Assembly (NCBI RefSeq): GCF_900182785.1
Contig: NZ_FXTS01000010.1
Coordinates: 62,001 to 126,000, forward strand
Reading direction: 5' to 3'
Source: Oceanospirillum linum
GTDB taxonomy: Bacteria; Pseudomonadota; Gammaproteobacteria; Pseudomonadales; Halomonadaceae
Length of the DNA stretch: 64,000 nt
Numbering within the stretch: position 1 is the first letter of the stretch; every line of letters starts with the position of its first letter. Positions 6,674 to 14,518 of this stretch are shown here, in pieces. Position numbers and translations under genes: made by a program. The notes beneath the pieces were generated by a model. It saw only the letters and a program-made list of their open reading frames with translations, was not told the origin of the DNA and searched no databases.

Positions 6674-7738
6674 TTATTTTACCTTAGGGTCCAGCTCACC
6701 GGTCAGGTAGCGCTGGTACATTACTTCCAGTGAATCCGCGTTGATCTTGCTGGCATTACCGGCAGTACCAAAGGCTTCGTAACGGTCCACACACACCTGA
6801 ACCATCGCATCCATAGACGCTTTGAAGTATTTACGTGGGTCGAACTCCGATGGGTTTTCTGCCAGGAAGCGACGGATCGCACCGGTAGAGGCCAGACGCA
6901 GGTCAGTATCGATGTTTACTTTACGCACGCCGTGCTTAATACCTTCAACGATCTCTTCAACCGGCACACCATAAGTTTCTGGGATTTCGCCACCAAACTC
7001 GTTGATCACTGCCAGCCACTCCTGAGGTACAGAAGAAGAGCCGTGCATCACCAGATGAGTATCCGGAATACGCTCGTGGATCTCTTTAATACGGTCGATA
7101 CGCAGTACGTCGCCGGTAGGCTTCTTGGTGAACTTGTAAGCGCCATGGGACGTACCGATCGCAATCGCCAGAGCATCAACACCGGTTTTCTTAACGAAGT
7201 CTGCAGCTTCTTCAGGGTCTGTCAGCATCTGGTCCATATCCAGAGTACCTTCTGCACCTACGCCATCTTCTTCACCGGCCTGACCGGTTTCCAGAGAACC
7301 CAGACAGCCCAGCTCGCCTTCTACAGAAACACCACAGGCGTGGGCCATTTCTACTGTGCGACGGGTAACATCAACGTTGTACTCGTAAGATGCCGGTGTT
7401 TTACCATCGTCCATCAGAGAGCCGTCCATCATGACCGAACTGAAGCCCAGCTGGATAGAACGCTGACAAACGTCGGGACTGGTGCCGTGGTCCTGATGCA
7501 TACAAACAGGAATGTGTGGAAACTCTTCAACCGCCGCCAGAATCAGGTGACGCAGGAAAGGAGCACCCGCGTACTTACGTGCGCCAGCAGAAGCCTGAAC
7601 GATAACCGGAGAATCAGTTTTATCCGCAGCGATCATAATCGCACGCATCTGCTCCAGGTTGTTGACGTTAAAGGCTGGTACGCCGTAACCGTGTTCGGCA
7701 GCGTGATCCAGCATCTGGCGCATACTAATTAAAGCCAT
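6674..7738 (-). CDS. fba: Fructose-bisphosphate aldolase, class II
   Basis: The zinc-dependent aldolase of glycolysis and gluconeogenesis, cleaving fructose 1,6-bisphosphate to dihydroxyacetone phosphate and glyceraldehyde 3-phosphate. The length of 354 residues and the start MALISMRQMLDHA mark the class IIB/CbbA-like type rather than the E. coli FbaA type. The HQDHG motif at 81-85 holds the catalytic Asp83 and zinc ligand His84; YEYNVDVTRR and the phosphate-binding VMHGSSSVPQ and KVNIDTDLR segments follow. It is the last gene of the tkt...epd-pgk-fba series. A 211-bp gap from pgk suggests it can have its own promoter. Confidence 0.97.
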   Translation of the reverse strand: MALISMRQMLDHAAEHGYGVPAFNVNNLEQMRAIMIAADKTDSPVIVQASAGARKYAGAPFLRHLILAAVEEFPHIPVCMHQDHGTSPDVCQRSIQLGFSSVMMDGSLMDDGKTPASYEYNVDVTRRTVEMAHACGVSVEGELGCLGSLETGQAGEEDGVGAEGTLDMDQMLTDPEEAADFVKKTGVDALAIAIGTSHGAYKFTKKPTGDVLRIDRIKEIHERIPDTHLVMHGSSSVPQEWLAVINEFGGEIPETYGVPVEEIVEGIKHGVRKVNIDTDLRLASTGAIRRFLAENPSEFDPRKYFKASMDAMVQVCVDRYEAFGTAGNASKINADSLEVMYQRYLTGELDPKVK

Positions 7739-7949
7739 GATTGTTTCCTTTTAAAATCGTCAAAGAATCAATAAAGAATAGCAAAGCGATACCCGAAAAA
7801 TGCGCTCAATTTAGCACAGCACAGTTCCGGCGCATGAATGGCGCTAGTGTATCGCGAAAAAGCCGGTCTGGCTCGGTTCTCACCCTGAAAAAGCTCAGAA
7901 TGATCAAAACCCAGCCACCGGCTTCTGTGTTATTTATCAGGGATGCGGG

Positions 7950-9158
7950 TTAATCGCAGCAACCATTGCCGCAGCAGGTATCCACATCACCGGCCTGCAG
8001 TTTTGCAGCCAGCTCCAATGCCGCTACCGCGGGCAATGTTTTACCTTCCACATACTCCAGGAAAGCACCGCCGCCGGTGGAGATATAAGAAACTTTATCT
8101 TCAATATCATATTTATCGATGGCCGCCAGGGTGTCACCACCGCCTGCGATGGAGAAGCCGTCACTTTCTGCAATCGCCAGAGACAGGGCTTTGGTGCCTT
8201 CACCGAACTGATCAATTTCGAATACGCCAACAGGGCCATTCCAAAGAATCGTCTTAGCGTCTTTCAGCTGAGCTGCCAGCATAGAGGCCGTTTCAGGGCC
8301 GATATCCAGAATCATCTCATCATCGGCGACTTCGTTTACTTTCTTAACTACGGCTTCAGCAGATTCGCTGAACTCTTTGGCTACGATCACATCAACCGGA
8401 ACCGGAATCGAGGCTTTTGCCATCAGTCCCTTCGCGACAGGAATCAGATCCGCCTCATACAGCGACTTACCCACGTTATAGCCAGCAGCCGCAATAAAGG
8501 TGTTGGCGATACCGCCACCCACAATCAGCTGATCGCACTTGCCGGACAAAGCATTCAGCACTTCCAGTTTAGAGGATACTTTAGAGCCACCAACAATGGC
8601 AGCCATTGGCTTAGCCGGGCTCGCCAGAGCTTGCTCCAGAGCATCCAGCTCAGCTGCCAGCAAGGGTCCCGCGCAGGCGATGGGGGCAAAACGGGCAACG
8701 CCATGGGTCGATGCCTGAGCCCGGTGTGCCGTACCAAAAGCATCCATCACAAAGATATCGCACAGGGCACCATAGGCCCGGGCCAGATCATCTTCATCTT
8801 TCTTTTCGCCCTTGTTAAAGCGAACATTTTCCAGAATAACCAGCTCACCTTCAGCCACATCTACGCCATTCAGATAATCTTTTTCCAGACGTACATCACG
8901 GCCCAGTGCTTCAGACAGATACTCCGCAACCGGAGCCATGGAGAACTCATCGGCATACTCCCCTTCAGTCGGACGCCCCAGATGAGACATAACCAGTACT
9001 TTAGCACCCGCTCGCAGCGCCCGCTCAATAGTAGGCAGTGACGCACGAATACGGGCGTCGGAAGCAACTTTGCCATCTTTAACCGGTACGTTCAGATCTT
9101 CACGGATCAATACGCGTTTTCCGGTCAGTTTCAGATCGGTCATTTTTAATACGGTCAT
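7950..9158 (-). CDS. pgk: Phosphoglycerate kinase
   Basis: The glycolytic enzyme that transfers phosphate from 1,3-bisphosphoglycerate to ADP. Expected features are present: KRVLIREDLNVP (substrate-binding N-domain), SHLGRPTEG, ENVRFNKGEKKD, IVGGSKVSSK, and the nucleotide-binding GGGDT near the C-terminus. The start at 9158 follows an AGGA ribosome site; an ATG five codons later is an alternative. At 402 residues it ends with an unusual four-cysteine tail, DTCCGNGCCD, beyond the usual last helix. It lies between epd and fba in the classical order. Confidence 0.97.
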   Translation of the reverse strand: MTVLKMTDLKLTGKRVLIREDLNVPVKDGKVASDARIRASLPTIERALRAGAKVLVMSHLGRPTEGEYADEFSMAPVAEYLSEALGRDVRLEKDYLNGVDVAEGELVILENVRFNKGEKKDEDDLARAYGALCDIFVMDAFGTAHRAQASTHGVARFAPIACAGPLLAAELDALEQALASPAKPMAAIVGGSKVSSKLEVLNALSGKCDQLIVGGGIANTFIAAAGYNVGKSLYEADLIPVAKGLMAKASIPVPVDVIVAKEFSESAEAVVKKVNEVADDEMILDIGPETASMLAAQLKDAKTILWNGPVGVFEIDQFGEGTKALSLAIAESDGFSIAGGGDTLAAIDKYDIEDKVSYISTGGGAFLEYVEGKTLPAVAALELAAKLQAGDVDTCCGNGCCD

Positions 9159-9292
9159 GAGTTTGTCCTGCCGTTCAGTGTCATTTCAGAAATCGTGGTC
9201 TTTGCATTCCACCGGCACTTTTCAATGTGCCCATGGTTTTCCGGTGTTTCTCACCGGGAATCTTTTAAAAGCGACCCGCGTTATAAAGTGCT

Positions 9293-10312
9293 TCAGTTGC
9301 TTTTCAGCCAACTCAGGGCAGTATCCAGCATCCGGTTGGCGTAGCCCCATTCGTTATCAAACCAGCACAGAATTTTTACCATACGCTTGCCGGAAACCCG
9401 GGTTTGAGTGCCATCGACAATGCCGGAGCGCGGATCATGGTTGAAGTCTACCGAGGCATGGGGCTCTTCGGTATAACCCAATAGCCCAAACAGCTGCTTT
9501 TGGGCCGCATCTGACAACACCCGGTTGACGGTTTCTGCATCCGTATCGGCCTGCACACAGAGGGTCAGATCCATCGCAGAAACGTTCATGGTGGGCACCC
9601 GCAGGTGCAAAGATTCAAATTTACCGGATAGATGGGGCAGCAGACGGTCAATACCCTTGGGCAACCCGGTATCAACGGGCACAATGGAACTCATCGCCCC
9701 CCGGGTCAGCCTCAGATCGGTCTGGTGATACGCGTCGATAACAGGCTGATCATTCATCGCTGAGTGAATCGTTGTTGTGACTCCATGGGCGATACCAAAG
9801 GCATCATCGATCAGTTTCAGTATCGGAATCACGCAATTGGTGGTGCAGGAGGCACTGGAAACAATAGTCTGCTGCTGGTTCAGCTCATGCTGATTCAAGC
9901 CGTACACGATCGTTGCATCCACATCCGACTCTGCAGGTTGGGAAAACAGCAGTTTTTTTGCACCACTTTCCAGATGACGCTGAGCGCTGGCCCTGTCTTT
10001 AAAAGAGCCCGAACACTCCAGCAGCAGATCCACATCCAGCTCACCCCAGGGCAACTGTTCAGGCTCGGCCTGACTTAAGACCTGAATCGGGTGGTTGTTA
10101 ATCAGCAGTCCCTGCGCATCGGAACCCACCGGCACAGGGAATCGACCATGGGTCGAGTCATAGCGGGTCAGATAGGTGATGGTCTCAAGGTCAGACAACT
10201 CATTCAGCGCCACCACCTCTACATCAGCGCAATCCTGACGCTCATAACAGGCACGCAGCACACACTGCCCGATACGCCCGTAACCGTTAATGGCCAATCT
10301 GAACTTAGACAA
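9293..10312 (-). CDS. epd: D-erythrose-4-phosphate dehydrogenase (GapA family)
   Basis: An NAD-dependent GAPDH-family enzyme of 339 residues that oxidises erythrose 4-phosphate to 4-phosphoerythronate, the first step of the DXP-dependent pyridoxal phosphate pathway. The N-terminal Rossmann motif NGYGRIG (10-16) and the catalytic segment SASCTTNC with Cys156 are intact. HSAMNDQP and CWFDNEWGYANR at the C-terminus agree with the Epd branch, and the position next to pgk supports Epd rather than GapA. In relatives tkt lies immediately upstream; here about 10 kb of other genes intervene. Confidence 0.92.
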   Translation of the reverse strand: MSKFRLAINGYGRIGQCVLRACYERQDCADVEVVALNELSDLETITYLTRYDSTHGRFPVPVGSDAQGLLINNHPIQVLSQAEPEQLPWGELDVDLLLECSGSFKDRASAQRHLESGAKKLLFSQPAESDVDATIVYGLNQHELNQQQTIVSSASCTTNCVIPILKLIDDAFGIAHGVTTTIHSAMNDQPVIDAYHQTDLRLTRGAMSSIVPVDTGLPKGIDRLLPHLSGKFESLHLRVPTMNVSAMDLTLCVQADTDAETVNRVLSDAAQKQLFGLLGYTEEPHASVDFNHDPRSGIVDGTQTRVSGKRMVKILCWFDNEWGYANRMLDTALSWLKSN

Positions 10313-10603
10313 AGCTCCACCTGCTTGGATTCAGTATGAAAAATATCAGCGACTTGGCGGAATATCGTAAAACTGACCGCGAACCACTGAAAAAAGGTGC
10401 CGTATTTTCCCGCATATAGCGCTGCAGCGCAAACTTAGTGGGAGGGATGAGGATAAGGTATTGTTATGGCTTACCTAAGAGTGTCGTTTATCAGACGATG
10501 AAAGTGCTCCGGACGCGGGCAATCTGTCCCCTTGCTGCTTACTGCTGTACAGAGGATAATCCACGAGCATTCGGGATTTGGTCATCAACAGCAGGACAAC
10601 ACT

Positions 10604-10906
10604 ATGCGACTTAGCGAGGCTCAGGTCTGCAGCATCACGCACATACTGCGCCAGCACTTTGGCGCGGAGAGTGAAATACGGCTTTTTGGCTCCCGGTTGG
10701 ATGATAGCGCCCGAGGCGGTGATATCGACCTTTATATTGAGCCGGAGCTGACCGACGGGAATGAGCTGGCAAAGGCGCTGATTCAGTCAAAAGTGGCACT
10801 GGTCAAAGCCCTGGGCGATCAGAAAATAGATCTGGTGATTAACCGTAAAGGCAGCTCCAGTCTGCCGATTTATCAGCACGCCCGTGAGACTGGGGTTGTT
10901 TTGTAG
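10604..10906 (+). CDS. MNT-type nucleotidyltransferase (probable antitoxin)
   Basis: A 100-residue minimal nucleotidyltransferase of the MNT (MntA-like) class. LFGSRLDDSARGGDIDLYIE is the family core: G29-S30, then D40 and D42 as metal ligands, with D76 in KIDLV as the third carboxylate. In the MntA-HepT system the MNT partner neutralises the HEPN toxin by adding AMP to a tyrosine. The spacing here is GS-x9-DxD, one residue shorter than the GS-x10-DxD of MntA, as in a common gammaproteobacterial subgroup. I chose the ATG at 10604, which has an AGGA ribosome site; the frame is open further upstream without similarity. The HEPN gene follows 35 bases downstream. Confidence 0.85.
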   Translation: MRLSEAQVCSITHILRQHFGAESEIRLFGSRLDDSARGGDIDLYIEPELTDGNELAKALIQSKVALVKALGDQKIDLVINRKGSSSLPIYQHARETGVVL

Positions 10907-10941
10907 GAACTATCAACTTAAAACCCAAAAGGGAACTGCCT

Positions 10942-11409
10942 GTGAAACCCATTAACTACCGGGGGATTGAAGAGGTCTGCAGAGCTCACGCAGAACGTCT
11001 GCGCTGGGCAAGAGACACGTTAAGCCCCTTATTTCCTCTGCAACCGGAAAACCTAAGCCGTCTCAGCCCCATTGATCTGGCCGTTTTTGATCAGTTTGTG
11101 GTGCGTTTTTCAAAGCTTCAGGACGCGATGGGAGCAAAGCTATTTCCCGCAGTGCTCGAACTCACCAAAGAACAGGGTGAGCTGCGCACTTTTATCGATA
11201 AGCTGCACCAGCTGGAAAAAATGGGTGCCCTAGACTCTGCCGAGCAGTGGCTGGTCTTCAGGGAAATGCGTAATCAGTTCGCGCACGATTACCCGACCGA
11301 TCCTAATATGCAGTCTGGTTTGCTGAATCAGGCCTTTGATATGACAGAGATATTGCTGAAAACTCTGGATCAGATAACGGATTTTGCAGCACCTTACCTG
11401 CCAAAATAA
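10942..11409 (+). CDS. HEPN-domain protein (probable toxin RNase, HepT-like)
   Basis: A 155-residue all-helical protein with the HEPN RNase signature near its C-terminal third: R110-N-x3-H115-x-Y117 in REMRNQFAHDYP. In HepT toxins Arg and His form the RNase site and the Tyr is the residue AMPylated by the partner nucleotidyltransferase. All three are present, so the protein should be catalytically competent. It is directly downstream of the MNT gene on the same strand, and the pair is most simply read as a type VII toxin-antitoxin system. Its stop codon lies 5 bases before a REP-like unit that marks the edge of the 220-bp repeat. The RNA target is unknown. Confidence 0.82.
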   Translation: MKPINYRGIEEVCRAHAERLRWARDTLSPLFPLQPENLSRLSPIDLAVFDQFVVRFSKLQDAMGAKLFPAVLELTKEQGELRTFIDKLHQLEKMGALDSAEQWLVFREMRNQFAHDYPTDPNMQSGLLNQAFDMTEILLKTLDQITDFAAPYLPK

Positions 11410-11414
11410 CCACT

Positions 11415-11450
11415 GCCGGATGGCGCGCCCACGGCGCTTATCCGGCCTAC
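11415..11450 (+). repeat. REP-like palindromic unit (left copy)
   Basis: This 36-base imperfect palindrome (GCCGGATGGCGCG ... CGCTTATCCGGCCTAC) resembles enterobacterial REP sequences. A nearly identical unit lies at 20343-20378 and a diverged one at 711-746. It forms the left end of the 220-bp direct repeat. Confidence 0.7.
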
Positions 11451-11482
11451 CTTAATGCTCATATACCATTATTCCAGAAACC

Positions 11483-11512
11483 AAAAAAGGCAACCCGAAG
11501 GCTGCCTTTTTT
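11483..11512 (-). terminator. Terminator, duplicated copy
   Basis: Copy of the tkt terminator inside the left repeat: GGCAACC and GGCTGCC pair (one G-U on the minus-strand RNA) with six A and six T bases on the two sides. It can work in both directions and would end the HEPN transcript coming from the left. Confidence 0.8.
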
Positions 11513-11545
11513 GCGCTTTAAAGCGGGTAACTGATCGTTAAACGA

Positions 11546-11636
11546 TTAGTCGTCCAGCTCTTCCAGCAGTTCGTCAACGGTACCCACGATATTGTCTGTG
11601 GTGAAGCCGAACGCTTCAAACAGTTGGTTAGCCGGT
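11546..11636 (-). pseudogene. tkt 3'-end remnant
   Basis: The last 29 codons plus stop of transketolase, matching the intact gene at 20474-20564. One of the two base differences in this coding part changes Glu to Ala; the other is silent. Upstream the similarity ends at 11636 and the frame runs into unrelated sequence next to the cytochrome b561 stop codon. It is a by-product of the event that placed the efflux genes here. Confidence 0.92.
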
Positions 11637-11651
11637 TGCTTTAAACTCTGC

Positions 11652-12239
11652 TTATTTGTCTGATGCCTCTGGCAGCATACGTGTCAGTGTATCGTCTTTT
11701 TGTACGAAGTGATGGTAAAGCGCTGCGCCAGCATGCATAGCAATTAGCATCCAAAGAGCCCAGGCTCCAGCAATGTCTTTATGGAAAAAGTCCCATTTCT
11801 TTTCCCAAACGCCCCATTCGGTATTGAACAGCTCTAAAATCCACTGCCCTATTCCAGTTTCACGAAAGGTAGGTATCTGAAAAAAACCGTAGTCAATTGG
11901 GCCACCGAAGCCGAACCATCCCGAAACAGGCATTGCAAACATAAAGAAGTAAAGAACCCAATGCATCACGTGTGCGCTATTAAGTTGCCACTTTGGCATT
12001 GCAGGCATTTTAGGCTGAGTATTCATCAACCTCCATCCTATTCGAAAAGAGGCCCAGGCGAGCACGCTAAAACCTATGGCGGTATGAATATTCAAGCTAG
12101 AACGAAATAGTGAATCATCTTTGTCTAAAAACCAAATTTTATAATATACGATCACATAGGCAGCCAAAAAACATAAGGCCACTAACCAGTGAAACCATTT
12201 GGCAATACTTCCATAAGTTCTTTCAGTATTTTTAATCAT
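11652..12239 (-). CDS. Cytochrome b561 family membrane protein
   Basis: A 195-residue inner membrane diheme b-type cytochrome of the prokaryotic b561 (CybB-like) family, which exchange electrons between the quinone pool and other carriers. Four transmembrane segments are apparent at about 15-35, 50-70, 88-110 and 155-178. Candidate heme-ligand histidines in them are H17, H52, H93 (in the AHVMHW segment) and H169, with H153 and H176/H177 nearby. I start at the ATG at 12239 with a GGATAAG ribosome site; an in-frame TTG lies five codons upstream. It is 117 bp downstream of the sensor kinase gene on the same strand and is the left-most gene of the island. Confidence 0.87.
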   Translation of the reverse strand: MIKNTERTYGSIAKWFHWLVALCFLAAYVIVYYKIWFLDKDDSLFRSSLNIHTAIGFSVLAWASFRIGWRLMNTQPKMPAMPKWQLNSAHVMHWVLYFFMFAMPVSGWFGFGGPIDYGFFQIPTFRETGIGQWILELFNTEWGVWEKKWDFFHKDIAGAWALWMLIAMHAGAALYHHFVQKDDTLTRMLPEASDK

Positions 12240-12356
12240 CGTTTTCTTATCCAATAGATATATTAAAATGCACTAGCTCAAATATTACGAGGCCTGCATG
12301 CTGGATTAATACGGGCACTTATACCCATATTAATGCTTAAAAAACATCAAATAATC

Positions 12357-13703
12357 TCACCACCTAAGCCGGGCACAACAACCGTTATATTCATTACTGC
12401 TCAGACTTAGAAACCAGCCTTTTTTATCAGCGATGCGGGATACAATATCTAACCCCAGCCCAAAGCTGTTACGGCCAGAATGTCCACGTTGCATCAGGTT
12501 AATGTTGTCACTCAGGCCGATACCGGTATCGTTAATGGATAGCTCTTTGTTGCTGATGCTGATATTAATCTGGCCTTCGAAGGTATGTTCATAGGCGTTC
12601 CGGATTAAGTTAATAAGTACAATGCGTAACAAATCGGCATTATGCAGTACTAGGTCATGGGGCACCGGGCCAATGTGGATGTTCAACTCACGTCCATCTA
12701 TCAGGTAATGCAGTTGTTGTGTGACTTCACTCAACATCTGCTGTAAATCATTAGCCGTTACCGGTAATGACTCAACGGACTGAGGTTCATCACGGGATAG
12801 CCATAGTAATGCTTCCGTAGTGGACTTCATGTTGACCACAGCCTGGCGCATATGAATCAAGGGTTTGTCGAGATCCTTTTTACCCAGCTGCCGACGCCGG
12901 TCGATGATATCCAGTGCGCTACTGAGCACGGTAATGGGGGTGCGCAATTCATGGCTGGCATTTTGTAAAAAATCACTTTCGCGCTGATGATAAGCACGAA
13001 TACGCTCAATGCCTGCCTCCAGTGTCTGGGCCACCAATCCGGTTTCGCTGCGATCTGCTAATATCGGATGCTTAACGAGTGGCTTTTCCTGGTCAATGTT
13101 GGCAGCCATATCCGCCAACGCCTCCATAGGCTTCAGCACCCGTTGATTAAAGCGCTGGGCCATCCACAGCACGATGATCAATAACACAATAAATACGGTA
13201 ACGGTGATCGTCAGCACCGTTTGCAGAATATTGGGAGATCTACCAGCATTGCCGGTACCATCCTTGGGGGTCGGCTGAAAATGATATACGGCAAATAACT
13301 GTTGTTCGCCGTTATTAATTGGGATAGCAGTGAGAAGTAATGGAGCTATGCTTCCATTGGATGAATCAGAGACCTGATAATGAGCTTTATATAAAGTACG
13401 ATTGCTAAACTCTTGTTGGTTAAACTCATTGCTAATCCAATCGGGCAAGTTCTGTTGACCAACAAATATTGAAAACTCATTAGCCTGTATCTGAGTTTGT
13501 GACAGTTCACCACTCTGATATAACTGGGCGTAATAGTCCCCGATAACTTGCAGACTTTTACGCGTAGCGATATCGAGCCCATCTACGTAGAGATAAAACA
13601 AGATGCAGCCGAAACCCGTTACCATAAAACTGCTTAATACCAGTAGTTGATTACGCAAAAAATAGCGCAGGCTGTAACGTTTACTGACTGTTAGCTGATG
13701 CAT
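12357..13703 (-). CDS. Two-component sensor histidine kinase
   Basis: A 448-residue inner membrane kinase that should phosphorylate the response regulator encoded just upstream. A transmembrane segment at about 17-39 and another at about 168-190 enclose a periplasmic sensing domain of roughly 130 residues that I do not recognise. A HAMP-like linker leads to the dimerisation helix with the phospho-accepting H251 in NASHELRTPI. The ATPase domain has the N box (NLIRNAYEHT), G1 box (DTGIGL) and G2 box (GRNSFGLGLDIV). The gap to the response regulator stop is 3 bp, so they form one operon. The signal is unknown. Confidence 0.92.
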   Translation of the reverse strand: MHQLTVSKRYSLRYFLRNQLLVLSSFMVTGFGCILFYLYVDGLDIATRKSLQVIGDYYAQLYQSGELSQTQIQANEFSIFVGQQNLPDWISNEFNQQEFSNRTLYKAHYQVSDSSNGSIAPLLLTAIPINNGEQQLFAVYHFQPTPKDGTGNAGRSPNILQTVLTITVTVFIVLLIIVLWMAQRFNQRVLKPMEALADMAANIDQEKPLVKHPILADRSETGLVAQTLEAGIERIRAYHQRESDFLQNASHELRTPITVLSSALDIIDRRRQLGKKDLDKPLIHMRQAVVNMKSTTEALLWLSRDEPQSVESLPVTANDLQQMLSEVTQQLHYLIDGRELNIHIGPVPHDLVLHNADLLRIVLINLIRNAYEHTFEGQINISISNKELSINDTGIGLSDNINLMQRGHSGRNSFGLGLDIVSRIADKKGWFLSLSSNEYNGCCARLRW

Positions 13704-13706
13704 CTG

Positions 13707-14387
13707 CTACTCCTGATCGTCGAAATTATCGCGCAGCACGACACCCACATTTCTCAGCGTGTGTAGCAATGGTGTAGCGAAAGGCTTATTCACTACTTTA
13801 CGTAACTGATATAAATGTGATTTGAGTGCGTCGGAATCAGGAGGTGCGTCCTGCCAGATTACTCGTTCCAGCTCACGCCGACTAACCGGTGCCGGACTCG
13901 CCTTCGCCAGAGCGACCAATAGATCCCAGCCAATCGGGTGCAGGTTTAAGCGCTGCCCCTGACGACTTGCTTCGCGCAAAGACAAATCCAGTGTCAGATC
14001 AGCTAGCTGAAGCCGGCTTTGCTGTGGTACCGCGCGACGTGTGAGCGCTTTTATCCGAACCGCCAGTTCAGGTAAATCGAACGGCTTAGTCAGGTAGTCG
14101 TCTGCTCCCAGATTAAAACCCTGCAGCTTGTTCTCCAGAGAATCCCGTGCTGTCAGCATCAGGATAGGTGTTTGGTTTCCGGCTTCACGCAATTGCTGGC
14201 ACACACTCAAACCGTCTAAACCGGGCAGATTGAGATCCAGAATGATCATATCAAATGACTGCTGCTGAGCCAGTTCCAAGCCCTGATCCCCGCGTTCAGT
14301 GTAGTCACACTCAACATTCTCAAGCTCGAGGTATTCGATAATATGAGCCGCTAAGGCACGGTTGTCTTCAATCAGCAAAATCAGCAT
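13707..14387 (-). CDS. OmpR-family response regulator
   Basis: A 226-residue transcription regulator. The receiver domain (about 1-118) has the acidic pocket LIEDN at 4-8, the phosphorylation site D51 in ILDLNLPG, Thr/Ser in LTARD and the conserved Lys in LTKPFD. The C-terminal winged helix (about 128-222) is of the OmpR/PhoB type (VSRRELERVIW, SHLYQLRKVV). I start at the ATG at 14387, which has an AAAGGAAA ribosome site. It heads the regulator-kinase operon and faces the efflux operon across 131 bp, so it probably controls both. A direct repeat suited to this family lies in that gap. Confidence 0.92.
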   Translation of the reverse strand: MLILLIEDNRALAAHIIEYLELENVECDYTERGDQGLELAQQQSFDMIILDLNLPGLDGLSVCQQLREAGNQTPILMLTARDSLENKLQGFNLGADDYLTKPFDLPELAVRIKALTRRAVPQQSRLQLADLTLDLSLREASRQGQRLNLHPIGWDLLVALAKASPAPVSRRELERVIWQDAPPDSDALKSHLYQLRKVVNKPFATPLLHTLRNVGVVLRDNFDDQE

Positions 14388-14446
14388 GGTGTTTCCTTTA
14401 AAAGAGAAGCAGCAGGCATAAGTATATTGCATGGCTAACGCTGCTT

Positions 14447-14463
14447 TTCACCTTGATTTCACC
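14447..14463 (+). promoter_or_regulatory. Predicted response-regulator operator (direct repeat)
   Basis: TTCACC at 14447-14452 and TTCACC at 14458-14463 are separated by 5 bp, giving an 11-bp repeat period. The matching part extends to TTTCACCT in both copies. Two 6-bp half-sites with a 5-bp spacer are the layout bound by PmrA/QseB-type OmpR-family regulators. It sits in the 131-bp gap between the divergent regulator and efflux genes. Binding is an inference. Confidence 0.55.
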
Positions 14464-14518
14464 TGCTCCCCGATAGGCTTAAGCCACATTCGGATTATAG
14501 GATTAGGTAATCGCGACA

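Larger units (their letters stand above)
11417..11636. repeat. Left 220-bp direct repeat (duplicated end of tkt)
   Basis: This stretch matches 20345-20564 in the same orientation with four mismatches by my count (11429, 11449, 11591 and 11613). It holds, left to right, a REP-like unit, the tkt terminator and the last 30 codons of tkt including the stop. Similarity stops abruptly on both sides. With its partner it brackets the cytochrome b561, two-component and RND efflux genes. Confidence 0.95.
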
